From: Azohydromonas australica DSM 1124
GTDB taxonomy: Bacteria > Pseudomonadota > Gammaproteobacteria > Burkholderiales > Burkholderiaceae_C
Reading direction: 5' to 3'
Length of the DNA: 64,000 nt
Assembly: GCF_000430725.1 (NCBI RefSeq)
Contig: NZ_AUMO01000037.1
Coordinates: forward strand, 1-64,000
The notes under the pieces were generated by a model. It saw only the letters and a program-made list of their open reading frames with translations, ran no database searches and had not been told where the DNA came from. The position numbers and the translations under genes were made by a program. Below, piece by piece: positions 27,341-35,908 of the stretch (within the stretch, counting starts at the first letter, position 1; each line of letters opens with the position of its first letter).

Positions 27341-28141
27341 TCAGTACTCCCGCACGGGCACGTGCGGGGGCCGCGAGTTGTAGCCCGGCAGGTGCAGCCC
27401 GCCGTCCACGTGCAGCGTCTCGCCAGTGACGTAGCGCGACATCTCCGAGCCCAGGAATACGGCCACCGGGCCGATGTCGAGTTCAGGGTCGCCCGAACGC
27501 CCCAGGGGGCGCGCGGCGGCCGATTTCTCGGCAAAGCCCGGCACCTCGGCCGCGAGCTTGTGGAACGTGGCGCCCATCGCGGTCGGCGCGATCGCGTTGG
27601 CCGTGATGTTGAAGCGCCCCCATTCAGCAGCAGCGCTGCGCGTGAGACCGACCACCGCCGACTTGCCGCTGTTGTAGTCGGCATGCTGCCAGGCGCCGAC
27701 CTCCACATCGATGGAGGTGAAGTTGATGATGCGCCCGCCACCGCGCGCGCGCATCAGCGGCAGCGCCGCCTGCATGGCCCACCACGTGGCCCAGAGCGTG
27801 GAGTTCAGGGTCTGCGCCAGCATCTCGTCGGTCTTGTCCTCCAGCAGCACGTTGGGCGATGGCACGAACGCGTTGTTGACCAGGATGTCCAGGCCACCGA
27901 AGGCATCCACTGCAGCGCGCACCGCACCCTGGACCGCCTCCTTGCGCATCACATCGGTGCGCACGAACAGTGCCCGGCCGCCGAGCTCCTTGAGCTCGCG
28001 CTCGACCTGGACGCCGGTGTCCTCGTTGATCTCCGCAACCACCACCGCGGCGCCCTCGCGCGCGTAGCAGCGCGCGATGCCGCGGCCGATGCCGCCGCCC
28101 GCGCCCGTGATCACAGCCACCTTGTCTTTCAGCAGAGTCAT
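27341..28141 (-). CDS. Short-chain dehydrogenase/reductase
   Basis: 266 residues. TGAGGGIGRGIARCYAREG cofactor site, NNAF, FTSID, catalytic YNSGK, and C-terminal YVTGETLHVDGG. ATG 28141 has GGAG at good spacing; an ATG 6 bases earlier sits too close to it. The gene converges on the acyl-CoA ligase (21-base gap) and diverges from the DUF2889 gene across an AT-rich operator-like site. Probably oxidises a secondary alcohol in the pathway. Confidence 0.9.
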   Translation of the reverse strand: MTLLKDKVAVITGAGGGIGRGIARCYAREGAAVVVAEINEDTGVQVERELKELGGRALFVRTDVMRKEAVQGAVRAAVDAFGGLDILVNNAFVPSPNVLLEDKTDEMLAQTLNSTLWATWWAMQAALPLMRARGGGRIINFTSIDVEVGAWQHADYNSGKSAVVGLTRSAAAEWGRFNITANAIAPTAMGATFHKLAAEVPGFAEKSAAARPLGRSGDPELDIGPVAVFLGSEMSRYVTGETLHVDGGLHLPGYNSRPPHVPVREY

Positions 28142-28163
28142 CCTCATCTCCATTTCGGAATGG

Positions 28164-28197
28164 TTATTGAACACATTCACGATAATCGTACACTTTC
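28164..28197. promoter_or_regulatory. Operator-like element D between the SDR and DUF2889 genes
   Basis: TTATTGAACACATTC followed by ATAATCGTACACTTTC. The TTGAACACATT block is identical over 11 bases to element A upstream of the P450. Lies within the 94-base divergent promoter. Confidence 0.5.
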
Positions 28198-28235
28198 ACC
28201 CTCCGTGTGACACCCGGTGAGGACCCTTGCCCGCC

Positions 28236-28994
28236 ATGACCCCGCCTAGATTCCGCCGCCGCATTGACATCAGGAGCCGCACCGATGGAGGCGACAGCTG
28301 CGTGCGCGCGGCGCTGGAGGACGACTTCCACCATTTCCGTGTCGAGCTCGCGGCCCGTGAGGGCCGGATCGCCGCTGTGCGCGCGACGGCCGCGCGACAG
28401 CCTTATACGCTGTGCGAAGGCGCTGCTGCCGAGTTGCAGCAGCTCGTGGGCATGGCGCTGTCGCCCATTGCCCATACCGTGACGCGTTCGGTCGAGGCGC
28501 GCCAGCACTGCACGCACCAGCTCGAGCTCGCGGGGCTGGCCTGCGCTGCGGCCGCACGCGGCCTGAGCACGCGTCGCTACGACATCGAAGTGCCCCTGCG
28601 TGAGGCCGGACGCACGAACGCCCTGCTGTGGCGCGACGGCACGTTGCTGCTGTCGTGGTCCCTGCAGGACGACACGATCGTGGAGCCGCCGCTCTATGCT
28701 GGCATGGGGGTGCGCCAGGCCATGGCTGGCTGGGCGCTGCAGACACTGTCCGCGGACGAGGCGGAGGCGGCGCTGGTGCTGCGCCGCTGCGCCGTCATCT
28801 CCAATGGCAAGGGCCTCCCGCTGGACGAACAGCCGCATGCGCGGGTGACCGGCCTGTGCTGGGCACAGCAGCCCGTGCGGGCTGCGCAGGCGCTGCGTGT
28901 GGTGGGGTCGACCTGGGACTTCAGCACCTCGCCGCAGCGCCTGTGCGCTGACGACGAGGGTTGGCTGGCGTTCGAGGCGGACGCCAGTGTCTAG
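28236..28994 (+). CDS. DUF2889 family protein
   Basis: About 252 residues, recognised from the opening RRRIDIRSRTDGGDSCVRAALEDDFHHFRVEL split as RRRIDIRSRTDGG and EDDFHHFRVELAAREG, and from the long middle helix with a Cys-containing CTHQLELAGLACAAAA. No known catalytic motif, signal peptide or membrane segment. ATG 28236 is used; a TTG at 28227 sits closer to GAGG. It lies opposite the SDR and beside the ring-hydroxylating oxygenases, consistent with a catabolic-island accessory role. Its TAG stop overlaps the convergent oxygenase stop within CTAG. Confidence 0.75.
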   Translation: MTPPRFRRRIDIRSRTDGGDSCVRAALEDDFHHFRVELAAREGRIAAVRATAARQPYTLCEGAAAELQQLVGMALSPIAHTVTRSVEARQHCTHQLELAGLACAAAARGLSTRRYDIEVPLREAGRTNALLWRDGTLLLSWSLQDDTIVEPPLYAGMGVRQAMAGWALQTLSADEAEAALVLRRCAVISNGKGLPLDEQPHARVTGLCWAQQPVRAAQALRVVGSTWDFSTSPQRLCADDEGWLAFEADASV

Positions 28995-29530
28995 AGGAAG
29001 ATGGCCAGGTTGGGCGTGCCCAGCACGGCCTGATCCAGCAGGATCTCGCGGCGGGCGAGCTTGAAGCTCTCGCCGCTGACGCGCAGCACGTCACGGCGCT
29101 CGCCGCTGATGAGGTCGAGCTCGTCGAAGTTGAAGCGGCTGCGCGTGACCAGCAGGTTGCTGCGCACGCGGTACTCCTCGGGCTGGTCGCCCTGCTCCAC
29201 CATCACGTTGGTGACCATGCGCCGCGTACGCGAGGGCGGGTCCTCGGCCCAGGCGCTCTTGGTGCCCGTGAGCCGCATGATGCGGCCCATTACCGAGCGC
29301 CAGTCGTCCTCGAAGTGCTGGGTGGTACGCACCACTGACGCGGCCTGCTGGCTCACCGGACGGGTCTCCCGCAGCGGGGCGGTGTAGACCAGGTCCTCGG
29401 CCAGCAGGGCGCCCCATTCCTTGAGGCGGATCTCGTCGAGCAGGCGCGCCTCGACGTACAGGAACTCCAGCGCCCGGTTGTAGACGGGCGAGCCCACCGG
29501 CACCAGTTGGCCGGGCTTGAGATCGGTCAT
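28991..29530 (-). CDS. Ring-hydroxylating oxygenase beta subunit 1
   Basis: About 179 residues of the aromatic-ring-hydroxylating dioxygenase beta (NTF2-fold) family: NRALEFLYVEARLLDE, KEWGALLAEDLVY, AEDPPSRTRRMVTNV, SRFNFDELDLISGERRDVL. These beta subunits have a structural role in the alpha3beta3 hexamer. ATG 29530 (MTDLKPG) is preferred over one 15 bases earlier. Directly downstream of alpha subunit 1. Similar throughout to beta subunit 2 (PPSRTRR.V.NV; LARREI.DQ..LGTPNL.IFL). Confidence 0.93.
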   Translation of the reverse strand: MTDLKPGQLVPVGSPVYNRALEFLYVEARLLDEIRLKEWGALLAEDLVYTAPLRETRPVSQQAASVVRTTQHFEDDWRSVMGRIMRLTGTKSAWAEDPPSRTRRMVTNVMVEQGDQPEEYRVRSNLLVTRSRFNFDELDLISGERRDVLRVSGESFKLARREILLDQAVLGTPNLAIFL

Positions 29531-29572
29531 GGGAATTGTCTCCATGGAAGTGGCTTGTGGGGCTGCAGGGGC

Positions 29573-30973
29573 TCAGATCTCGCCCAGCATCAGCTGACGC
29601 CAGTACAGCCACCAGTGCCACTGCGTGTCGTCCTTGGTGAAGCCCTCGTTGATGATCCCGGGACCGGGCCAGCCTTCGGGCTTGCCGGTCTCGTACACCG
29701 CCTGGTACTTCAGCGTCATCTTCTTGCCCTGGGCGCCCTTGGCGCCCAGCGTCATGTGGGGCCAGGTGTCGGAGTCGTCCTGCTCCACCATGCCGGAGGT
29801 GCCGAAGAGCTGCGTGGTCTGCTTGCGCATCTTGTCGCGCAGCTCCGCAGGAGCATCCTTCTCGGTCAGGATCCAGTTCACGAACTCCAGCTTGTCCGGG
29901 CCGCGCGGGACGTAGGCGTGCAGGGTGATCGAACCGACCACCGAGCCGTCGGCCTGCGGGATGTAGACGAAGCCGAACAGCACGTTGGGGAAGATGCCGC
30001 CCACCTGCGGCGGCATCCACGTCAGTGCCTGCAGTTGACCATCGCTGAGGTGCTTCTTGAGCTGCGGCACCATCTCGGGCGTCATGCCCGCCGGCGGCAG
30101 CGCCGCCAGCTTCTCTTCGATGCTCAGCTGCGAGGGATCCTTGCCCGTGAGCCGGCGGATCTTGCGCGCGAGGTCGATGCAGCGCAGCGCATGGCCATGC
30201 GGGGAACTGACCTCGGAGCCGTACATCTCGGGGCTGAGGTCTCCACCACCGCCCTCGCCGTCGCCCTTCTTGGAGTAGTTGCCCACCTCGCCCAGCCAGC
30301 GGTGCAGCGTGAGCGTGTGATAGCCGTCGGCGGCCGACTGCTCGCCGGCGGCCTTCCAGTTGGCGCGCACGGTGAAGCGCTGCGGCGGGCCCAGCACCTC
30401 CAGCCCCCGGTCGGTGCGCTGGAAGAGCATGTCGTAGTACCACTTGGCATCGCCCAGGAACTCCTCGAAGGAGGGGCCGTCGATGTTCCAGGTGGCGAAG
30501 ATCAGCCCCCCGTAGAGCGTGACGCGCGCCCTCTTCAGACCCAGTTCCTGCTTGGTCCGGATCTTGCCGTACATCTGCTCCTTTTCCACGGGCGCGCCGA
30601 GGAACTCGCCATTGGGCCGGAAGGCCCAGCCGTGGTAGATGCAGGTGTGGATCTGCGTGTTGCCGGCGTCGAGCGTGGAGATGCGCATGCCGCGGTGCGT
30701 GCACATGTTGAGCATCACGTGCACTTCGCCGCTCTTGTCGCGCGTCACCAGCACCGAGTCGGAGCCCATGTCGCGCACGACGAAGTCGCCGGAGTTCGGG
30801 ACCTCGGACTCGTGGCCCAGAAAGACCCAGATGCGGCCGAAGATGCGCTCCATCTCCAGCTCGTAGATTTCGGGATCCGAGAGCGTGCGCATCTGCACCT
30901 CTCGGGTTGCCAGGTTCACCAGGTCATCGATCCGGGTGCCATCGGCCAGCGTCGGTATTGTCGGAGTCAGCAT
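29573..30973 (-). CDS. Rieske ring-hydroxylating oxygenase alpha subunit 1
   Basis: 466 residues. Rieske [2Fe-2S] site: CTHRG then CIYHGW (Cys-x-His-x17-Cys-x2-His, near residues 90-115). Catalytic mononuclear iron site: DGYHTLTLHRW near residue 215, with a C-terminal acidic ligand candidate in EQDDSDTW. It inserts O2 into an aromatic or related ring using electrons from a reductase not encoded nearby. ATG 30973. The upstream promoter holds a 17-base dyad. Strongly similar along its whole length to alpha subunit 2. Confidence 0.95.
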   Translation of the reverse strand: MLTPTIPTLADGTRIDDLVNLATREVQMRTLSDPEIYELEMERIFGRIWVFLGHESEVPNSGDFVVRDMGSDSVLVTRDKSGEVHVMLNMCTHRGMRISTLDAGNTQIHTCIYHGWAFRPNGEFLGAPVEKEQMYGKIRTKQELGLKRARVTLYGGLIFATWNIDGPSFEEFLGDAKWYYDMLFQRTDRGLEVLGPPQRFTVRANWKAAGEQSAADGYHTLTLHRWLGEVGNYSKKGDGEGGGGDLSPEMYGSEVSSPHGHALRCIDLARKIRRLTGKDPSQLSIEEKLAALPPAGMTPEMVPQLKKHLSDGQLQALTWMPPQVGGIFPNVLFGFVYIPQADGSVVGSITLHAYVPRGPDKLEFVNWILTEKDAPAELRDKMRKQTTQLFGTSGMVEQDDSDTWPHMTLGAKGAQGKKMTLKYQAVYETGKPEGWPGPGIINEGFTKDDTQWHWWLYWRQLMLGEI

Positions 30974-31019
30974 AAGGGGTTCCTTCGCCTCGCATTGTGG
31001 TCCAGCGCGGCGAATATAG

Positions 31020-31036
31020 ACAGAATTCGAATCTGT
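31020..31036. promoter_or_regulatory. Operator-like dyad E upstream of oxygenase alpha 1
   Basis: ACAGAATTCGAATCTGT, an imperfect 17-base dyad with ACAGA/TCTGT arms, followed by GTACATATATAG, the most AT-rich run of the 140-base gap. The arms match the dyad at 47153-47171. It implies a separate promoter for the alpha1/beta1 pair. Confidence 0.45.
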
Positions 31037-31113
31037 GTACATATATAGGAACCCGCATGTGCTGCAGCATGTCGCCGCCATGCCCCGGGCGGGAGCATGG
31101 CAGCGACAGCGGC

Positions 31114-32424
31114 TCAGAGCGCGGTCTCGGCGTCTGCCGCGCAGAACATCCGGTGGATGTCGCCCGAAGTGACGGGCTTGCCCGGTTCGCGCACGGGGCG
31201 GGCGCCGCCCATGCCCAGCAGCGGCTTGGTATCGACGCCGGCGGCCTGGGCGCGCAGCGCGCCGACCGTGCAGTTCTCGCGCCCGAGGATGGCAAACGGA
31301 TCGTACGAGAACTCGCGCATGGCATTGAGGTGAGCGATCTTGTCGATCTGCGCATCCGTCAGGTGCCTGGTCTGTGCGTGGAAGATCTCGGGCGAGCCGG
31401 GCCAGGTGCAGTCCGAGTGCGGATAGTCGCACTCCCAAGTCACCATGTCCTCGCCGATGTCCCCAAGATTGCGCAGCCCGAACTCGTCCTCGATGAAGCA
31501 GGTGATGATGTGCTTGCGGAACACGTCGCTGGGCTTGCCCCCGCCGAAATCCGTCATCGTCCACTCGTGGTGATGACGGTAGGTGAAGTCCGCGCGCTCG
31601 AGCAGGTACGGGATCCAGCCGATGCTGCCCTCGGACAGCGCCATGCGCAGCTTGGGGTACTTCTTCCACATCGGCGCCCAGATCCAGTCGGCCGCCGAGT
31701 TGGCGATCGAGATCGGCATCGACGTGATCCAGGCGTCGATGGGCGTGAGATCGGACGCATGCTCGGCCTTGACCCCGGTGCCGATGTGGCAGCAGATCAC
31801 CACGTCGTGGTCGGCGCAGGCCTTCCACACCGGATCCCAGTGGTCGTCGTGGATGGAGGGGAAGCCATGCAGCGCCGGATTGTCCGACAGGGATATCGCA
31901 TGCACGCCCTGCTGGGCCATGCGGCGGATCTCGCCGGCGGCGAGCTCGCCGTCCCACCACGGAATCAGGCCCAGCGGGATGAAGCGGCCGGGCGCGGCAT
32001 TGCACCAGTCGTGCAGGTGCCAGTCGTTGTAGGCCTGGATCGCGGCAAACGACACGTCGCGTGCGGCCTGGTACTGCTGAAACCGCTGGCCCGCAAAGCC
32101 GGGGAAGGTGGGGAAGCAGATCGAGCCCAGCACGCCGTTGGCGTTCATGTCCTGCACGCGCGCCTTGACGTCCCACGTGCCGCGGCGCATGTGCTCGTAG
32201 CCCAGGGGCTCCATGCCGTACTCGTCCTTGGGACGGCCCACCACGGAGTTCAGGCCCATGTAGCCGGTGGCACGGCCCTCGAACACCCAGACGTCGCGCC
32301 CCTTGCTCTGCACCACCTTGGGCTGGCGGCCCTTGAAGCGAGCGGGCATGTGCCGGTCGAAGGCACCCCGTGGCTCGATCGCATGGTCGTCCACACTGAC
32401 CAGGATGAGGTCTTCCAGTTTCAT
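31114..32424 (-). CDS. Amidohydrolase (Amidohydrolase_2 family) B, DDH-type metal site
   Basis: 436 residues. Begins MKLEDLILVSVDDHAIEPRGAF, where relatives A and C have His-x-His; this gives Asp-Asp-His, a common variant subgroup (VSVDDHxxEP). Later active-site candidates are CCHIGTG and the late WECDYPHSDCTWPGSPE block. Longer than A and C by 75-100 residues. Possible decarboxylase or hydrolase on an oxygenase product. It lies between the two oxygenase pairs, 14 bases after beta 2, so it is co-transcribed with alpha2/beta2. Confidence 0.88.
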   Translation of the reverse strand: MKLEDLILVSVDDHAIEPRGAFDRHMPARFKGRQPKVVQSKGRDVWVFEGRATGYMGLNSVVGRPKDEYGMEPLGYEHMRRGTWDVKARVQDMNANGVLGSICFPTFPGFAGQRFQQYQAARDVSFAAIQAYNDWHLHDWCNAAPGRFIPLGLIPWWDGELAAGEIRRMAQQGVHAISLSDNPALHGFPSIHDDHWDPVWKACADHDVVICCHIGTGVKAEHASDLTPIDAWITSMPISIANSAADWIWAPMWKKYPKLRMALSEGSIGWIPYLLERADFTYRHHHEWTMTDFGGGKPSDVFRKHIITCFIEDEFGLRNLGDIGEDMVTWECDYPHSDCTWPGSPEIFHAQTRHLTDAQIDKIAHLNAMREFSYDPFAILGRENCTVGALRAQAAGVDTKPLLGMGGARPVREPGKPVTSGDIHRMFCAADAETAL

Positions 32425-32438
32425 CGGGAGGTTCCGGT

Positions 32439-33008
32439 TCAGAGAAAGATGCCGAGATTGGGCGTGCCGATCACGGACTGGTCGATGATGACCTCGCGGC
32501 GGGCCAACTGCAGCGACTGGCCCGTCTTGCGCAGCACGTCGTGGCGGTCGCAAGGCAGCAGGTCGAAGTAGTCGAAGTCGAACCGGCTGCGCGTGAGCAG
32601 CATGTAGCTCTGGACCTTGTACTCGTTGGGCTTGTCCGTCTTGTACACGCGCACGTTGCTCACCAGGCGGCGCGTGCGCGAGGGCGGGTCCTCCCCCCAG
32701 GCACTGCGCGTGTCGGTGATGCGGCGTACGCGCAGCATCAGGGAGGCATGGTTGTCGTGCAGGTGCTGGACGGTGCGGATCACGGTGCCGTCGAGCTGGC
32801 GCACCGGCTTGGTCAGGCGCAGCGGCACGTTGTACTCGATGTCCGGGGCCAGCAGCTCGCTCCACTCGGTGAGCCGGATCTCGTCAAGCATCTCGGCCTC
32901 GTCGTAAAGAAACTCGACGATCTCGTTGTAGAGCGCGCTGCCCACGCTCACGCGGTTGGCACGCACGGTCGGTGGCAGGGGCGTCGGTTCAAGCAGATTG
33001 GCAATCAT
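32439..33008 (-). CDS. Ring-hydroxylating oxygenase beta subunit 2
   Basis: 189 residues, same family as beta 1: YNEIVEFLYDEAEMLDEIRL, EWSELLAPDIEYNVPLRLTK, GEDPPSRTRRLVSNVRV, SRFDFDYFDLLPCDRHDVL. Structural partner of alpha subunit 2, which lies 20 bases upstream. The first ~20 residues are a proline-rich extension absent from beta 1. Confidence 0.93.
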   Translation of the reverse strand: MIANLLEPTPLPPTVRANRVSVGSALYNEIVEFLYDEAEMLDEIRLTEWSELLAPDIEYNVPLRLTKPVRQLDGTVIRTVQHLHDNHASLMLRVRRITDTRSAWGEDPPSRTRRLVSNVRVYKTDKPNEYKVQSYMLLTRSRFDFDYFDLLPCDRHDVLRKTGQSLQLARREVIIDQSVIGTPNLGIFL

Positions 33009-33028
33009 GGTCAGGTCTCCTTTGCAGA

Positions 33029-34429
33029 TCAGCAGTCGGTGGTCATCAGCTCGTGCCAGTACTGCCAGAAGCTCCAGTTGGTGTCATCCTTGGTGAAGCC
33101 GCTGCCAACGTGTCCCGGGCCAGGCCAGCCTTCAGGCTTGCCGGTTTCGAACATCGCCTGGTACTTCAGCGTGATGTGCCGGCTCATCGCGCCCTTGGCG
33201 ACGATGGTCTGGTGCGGCCAGGTGTCGGAGTCGTCCTGCTCGACCATGCCGGAGGTGCCCAGAAGCTGGCAGGAAATGCGCAGCATCGCGGCCTTCACCT
33301 GCGCCGGCGTGTCCTTCTCGGCCAGGACCCAGTTCATGAACATGAACTTGTCAGGGCCCAGCGGCACGTAGGTGTGCAGTGCCATCGCGCCGACCACCTT
33401 GCCGTCGGCGGTGGGCAGGTAGATGAACTCGAACAGGCCGTTGGGGAAGAAGTTGCCCACCTGCGGCGGGTTGGTGGACATCACCTGCAACTGCTCGGGC
33501 GTAAAGCGGCTCAGCAGCTCGGGTACCAGCTCGGGGGTGATGCCCGGCGGGGGCAGCACCGTGAGGCGCTGCTCGGGCGTGAGCTGCTCGGGATCCTGGC
33601 CCGTGATGCGGCGGATCTTGCGGCCCAGATCGATGCAGCGCATCGTGTGGCCGTGGTCGGTCCATACCTCCACGCCGTACATCTCCGGTGTCAGGTCCGC
33701 GCCGCCGCCTTCGCCGCCGGGCTTCTTGGCGTACGGCCCGATCTCGCCCAGCCAGCGGTGCAGCGTGAGGGTGTGGAAGCCGTCCGAGGCCCCCTGCTCC
33801 GCGGCGGCTTTCCAGTTGGCGCGGATGATGAAGCGCTGCGGCGGGCCCAGCACCTCCATGCCCTTGGTCGTACGGCACCACAGGGTGTCGTAGTACCACT
33901 TGGCATCGCCCAGGAACTCCTCGAAGCTCGGCCCGTCGACGTTCCACGTGGCAAAGACCAGCCCGCCGTAAAGGGCCACGCGCGCCTTCTTCAGCGACAA
34001 CTGCTCCTTGGTCATGAGCTTGCCGTGCATGCACTCCTTCTCCACCGGGGCGCCGATGAAGTCGCCGTTGGGCCTGAAGGCCCAGCCGTGGTAGATGCAG
34101 GTATGGATGTGCGTGTTGCCCGAATCCAGCGTTGAGACTTTCATGGCGCGGTGCGTGCACACGTTGAGCACCACATGGACTTCACCGTTCTTGTCGCGCG
34201 TGACCAGCACCGAGTCCGAGCCCATGTCGCGCTGCACGAAGTCGCCGGGGTTGGGGATCTCGGTCTCGTGGGCGAGGAAAACCCACGTCCTGGCGAAAAT
34301 CTTCTCCATCTCGAGTTCGTAGAGCTCCTTGTCGGAAAGCGTCCGCAACTTGACTTCGCGGGTCTGCAGGTTGATGAGGTCCGAGATACGGGTTCCGTCG
34401 GACAGCATGGGGTCGCTGCGCTTGAGCAT
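33029..34429 (-). CDS. Rieske ring-hydroxylating oxygenase alpha subunit 2
   Basis: 466 residues, identical in length to alpha 1. Rieske motif CTHRA then CIYHGW; catalytic iron motif DGFHTLTLHRW; C-terminal EQDDSDTWPHQT. Substitutions around the active site relative to alpha 1 (for example GFH for GYH, and the loop after GEGGG) suggest a different substrate or regiochemistry. ATG 34429; an in-frame ATG 30 bases upstream is less likely. First gene of the alpha2-beta2-amidohydrolase B unit. Confidence 0.95.
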   Translation of the reverse strand: MLKRSDPMLSDGTRISDLINLQTREVKLRTLSDKELYELEMEKIFARTWVFLAHETEIPNPGDFVQRDMGSDSVLVTRDKNGEVHVVLNVCTHRAMKVSTLDSGNTHIHTCIYHGWAFRPNGDFIGAPVEKECMHGKLMTKEQLSLKKARVALYGGLVFATWNVDGPSFEEFLGDAKWYYDTLWCRTTKGMEVLGPPQRFIIRANWKAAAEQGASDGFHTLTLHRWLGEIGPYAKKPGGEGGGADLTPEMYGVEVWTDHGHTMRCIDLGRKIRRITGQDPEQLTPEQRLTVLPPPGITPELVPELLSRFTPEQLQVMSTNPPQVGNFFPNGLFEFIYLPTADGKVVGAMALHTYVPLGPDKFMFMNWVLAEKDTPAQVKAAMLRISCQLLGTSGMVEQDDSDTWPHQTIVAKGAMSRHITLKYQAMFETGKPEGWPGPGHVGSGFTKDDTNWSFWQYWHELMTTDC

Positions 34430-34478
34430 GTGGGTGTCTCCTTGGCGCCTGCACTGCAAGGCGTGGGCGCGAATCTAA

Positions 34479-34503
34479 GACACTTATCTGCTTTGTGTTC
34501 AAC
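34479..34503. promoter_or_regulatory. Operator-like element F upstream of oxygenase alpha 2
   Basis: GACACTTATC followed by TTTGTGTTCAAC; the reverse strand reads GTTGAACAC. ACAC and GTGT form a spaced dyad. Located 50-74 bases upstream of the alpha 2 start. The remaining gap up to 34772 holds a terminator and no gene. Confidence 0.45.
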
Positions 34504-34650
34504 AAATAGGGACCAACCATAGGCCATACCCGCAGCGAGTTTGCGCTGGATCAGATTCCGCAGGCGACGCGGCGCCCGGGGCAGCCGGTACACGGGGACG
34601 ATCGCGACCCCCGCAGCCCGAGATCATCGCTTGGATCAGGTTTCCTCCTC

Positions 34651-34694
34651 AACCAAAAAGAATCGCCATGCCTGCTTGCGCGGACATGGCGATT
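34651..34694 (-). terminator. Intrinsic terminator of amidohydrolase C
   Basis: GAATCGCCATG (34660-34670) and CATGGCGATTC (34684-34694) form a perfect 11-bp stem. Read on the minus strand it is followed by CTTTTTGGTT. It lies about 80 bases after the stop of amidohydrolase C and separates it from the oxygenase unit. Confidence 0.75.
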
Positions 34695-34772
34695 CGGGCG
34701 CAGAAGGAAGCTGCAGCCCCGCGGCGGTTGAGCCGCCAGCGCCGCAAGGGCACAGTACGGTGCCGAACGGAC

Positions 34773-35780
34773 TTATCGAGCGAGCTTGAGCAACTGCAGC
34801 GCGTTGCCGCCGCGCACCTTCTCCCGCTCGGCATCGCTGAGTCCCAGTCCCTCGGTGAGGTCGCCGTTGTCGTAGGCGCCGCCGAAGTTCGTACCGATGA
34901 CCAGGCGGTCCACGCCGACCACCTCTGCCACGCCCCGACGCAGCGCCGGGTGGTGCACGTCGAGGTCGAACCAGAAGTTCTGCAGGTACTCCATGAACGG
35001 CCGCTTGTTGCGCGCATCGGGCGCCATGGTCTTGTTGAGCTCCGACAGGCGTCCGAGCTGGAACACGAACATGCCGCCCGCATGCGTGACATAGGTCTTG
35101 AGCGTCGGGAACGCGTCGAGCACGCCGCCGCAGATCAGGTACCAGGGAAAGAGCGTCTCGTCCACGCAGTCGCCGACGATGGAGGTGGTCTCGAAACGGT
35201 CCTCCGTGTGGCGCTCCCCCCACCAGACCGACTGGTTGTAGCCATGGACCATCAGCGGCACGTCGAGCGCGCAGACCTTGTCCCACACGGGATACAGCTC
35301 CTCGCTATAGGCCTGCAGGCCGTTGAAGTTGGCGCCGCCGACGCACACGCCGCGTGCGCCGAGCTGCGTGACGGCGCGCTCGATCTCGCGCGCGGCCTCC
35401 TTGGGATCGGCCAGGTTGGCGTGGGCCCAGAAGTCAAAATGCTCCGGATCCTGTGCGCACCAGGCGGACAGCTCGTCGTTGCAGATGCGGGCGTACTCGT
35501 TGCCGAAGTCCTCGGCCCAATACATGAAGGCGTGCGACGGGGTGGCCATCACGAGCCGATCCACGCCGCGCTCGGCCATGAGCTTGCGCCGCGCATCGTG
35601 CGTCATGCGCGACAGCAGGTTGGCTTGCGCTTGGGCGTCGCTGACGGCCTTCTTGGGCTGGCGCGTGCCCAGTGAGAAATGGCCCACTGTGAAGCCTTGG
35701 GCTTTCATGAAGGGCCCCCAGAAGGCATGCCGGTTGAGCATTCCTTCGGTGACAAGGTGGGCGTGTAGATCGATCAGCAT
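34773..35780 (-). CDS. ACMSD-type amidohydrolase C
   Basis: 335 residues. MLIDLHAHLVTEG carries the His-x-His metal site; MVHGYNQSVWWG the strand-5 His; YVTHAGGM and GTNFGGAYDNGD later active-site blocks. Paralogue of amidohydrolase A (22395-23480), 26 residues shorter. Members decarboxylate or hydrolyse aromatic or ring-cleavage acids through a divalent metal. Divergent from the aldo/keto reductase over operator-like element G, and ended by its own terminator. Confidence 0.9.
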   Translation of the reverse strand: MLIDLHAHLVTEGMLNRHAFWGPFMKAQGFTVGHFSLGTRQPKKAVSDAQAQANLLSRMTHDARRKLMAERGVDRLVMATPSHAFMYWAEDFGNEYARICNDELSAWCAQDPEHFDFWAHANLADPKEAAREIERAVTQLGARGVCVGGANFNGLQAYSEELYPVWDKVCALDVPLMVHGYNQSVWWGERHTEDRFETTSIVGDCVDETLFPWYLICGGVLDAFPTLKTYVTHAGGMFVFQLGRLSELNKTMAPDARNKRPFMEYLQNFWFDLDVHHPALRRGVAEVVGVDRLVIGTNFGGAYDNGDLTEGLGLSDAEREKVRGGNALQLLKLAR

Positions 35781-35846
35781 GTACTGGCGCTCCGTGGCAG
35801 TGACTGCGAGCCCGCCTGCCGGGCTTGCCTGGAGCGGGAGTCTATG

Positions 35847-35873
35847 TATTGAACACTTTTAGTCAATGTGTGC
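35847..35873. promoter_or_regulatory. Operator-like element G between amidohydrolase C and the aldo/keto reductase
   Basis: TATTGAACACTTTTAGT followed by CAATGTGTGC. Contains the exact TTGAACAC core and shares AACACTTTTAGT with the reverse strand of element B. Lies centrally in the 128-base divergent promoter. Confidence 0.5.
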
Positions 35874-35908
35874 TAATACCACTCTTTTTCTCAGAGGACG
35901 AGCCGCCC

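Noticed and set aside
29507..31048. A 513-codon plus-strand frame opposite oxygenase alpha 1
   Set aside because: Opposite a gene with intact Rieske and iron motifs; low-complexity shadow.
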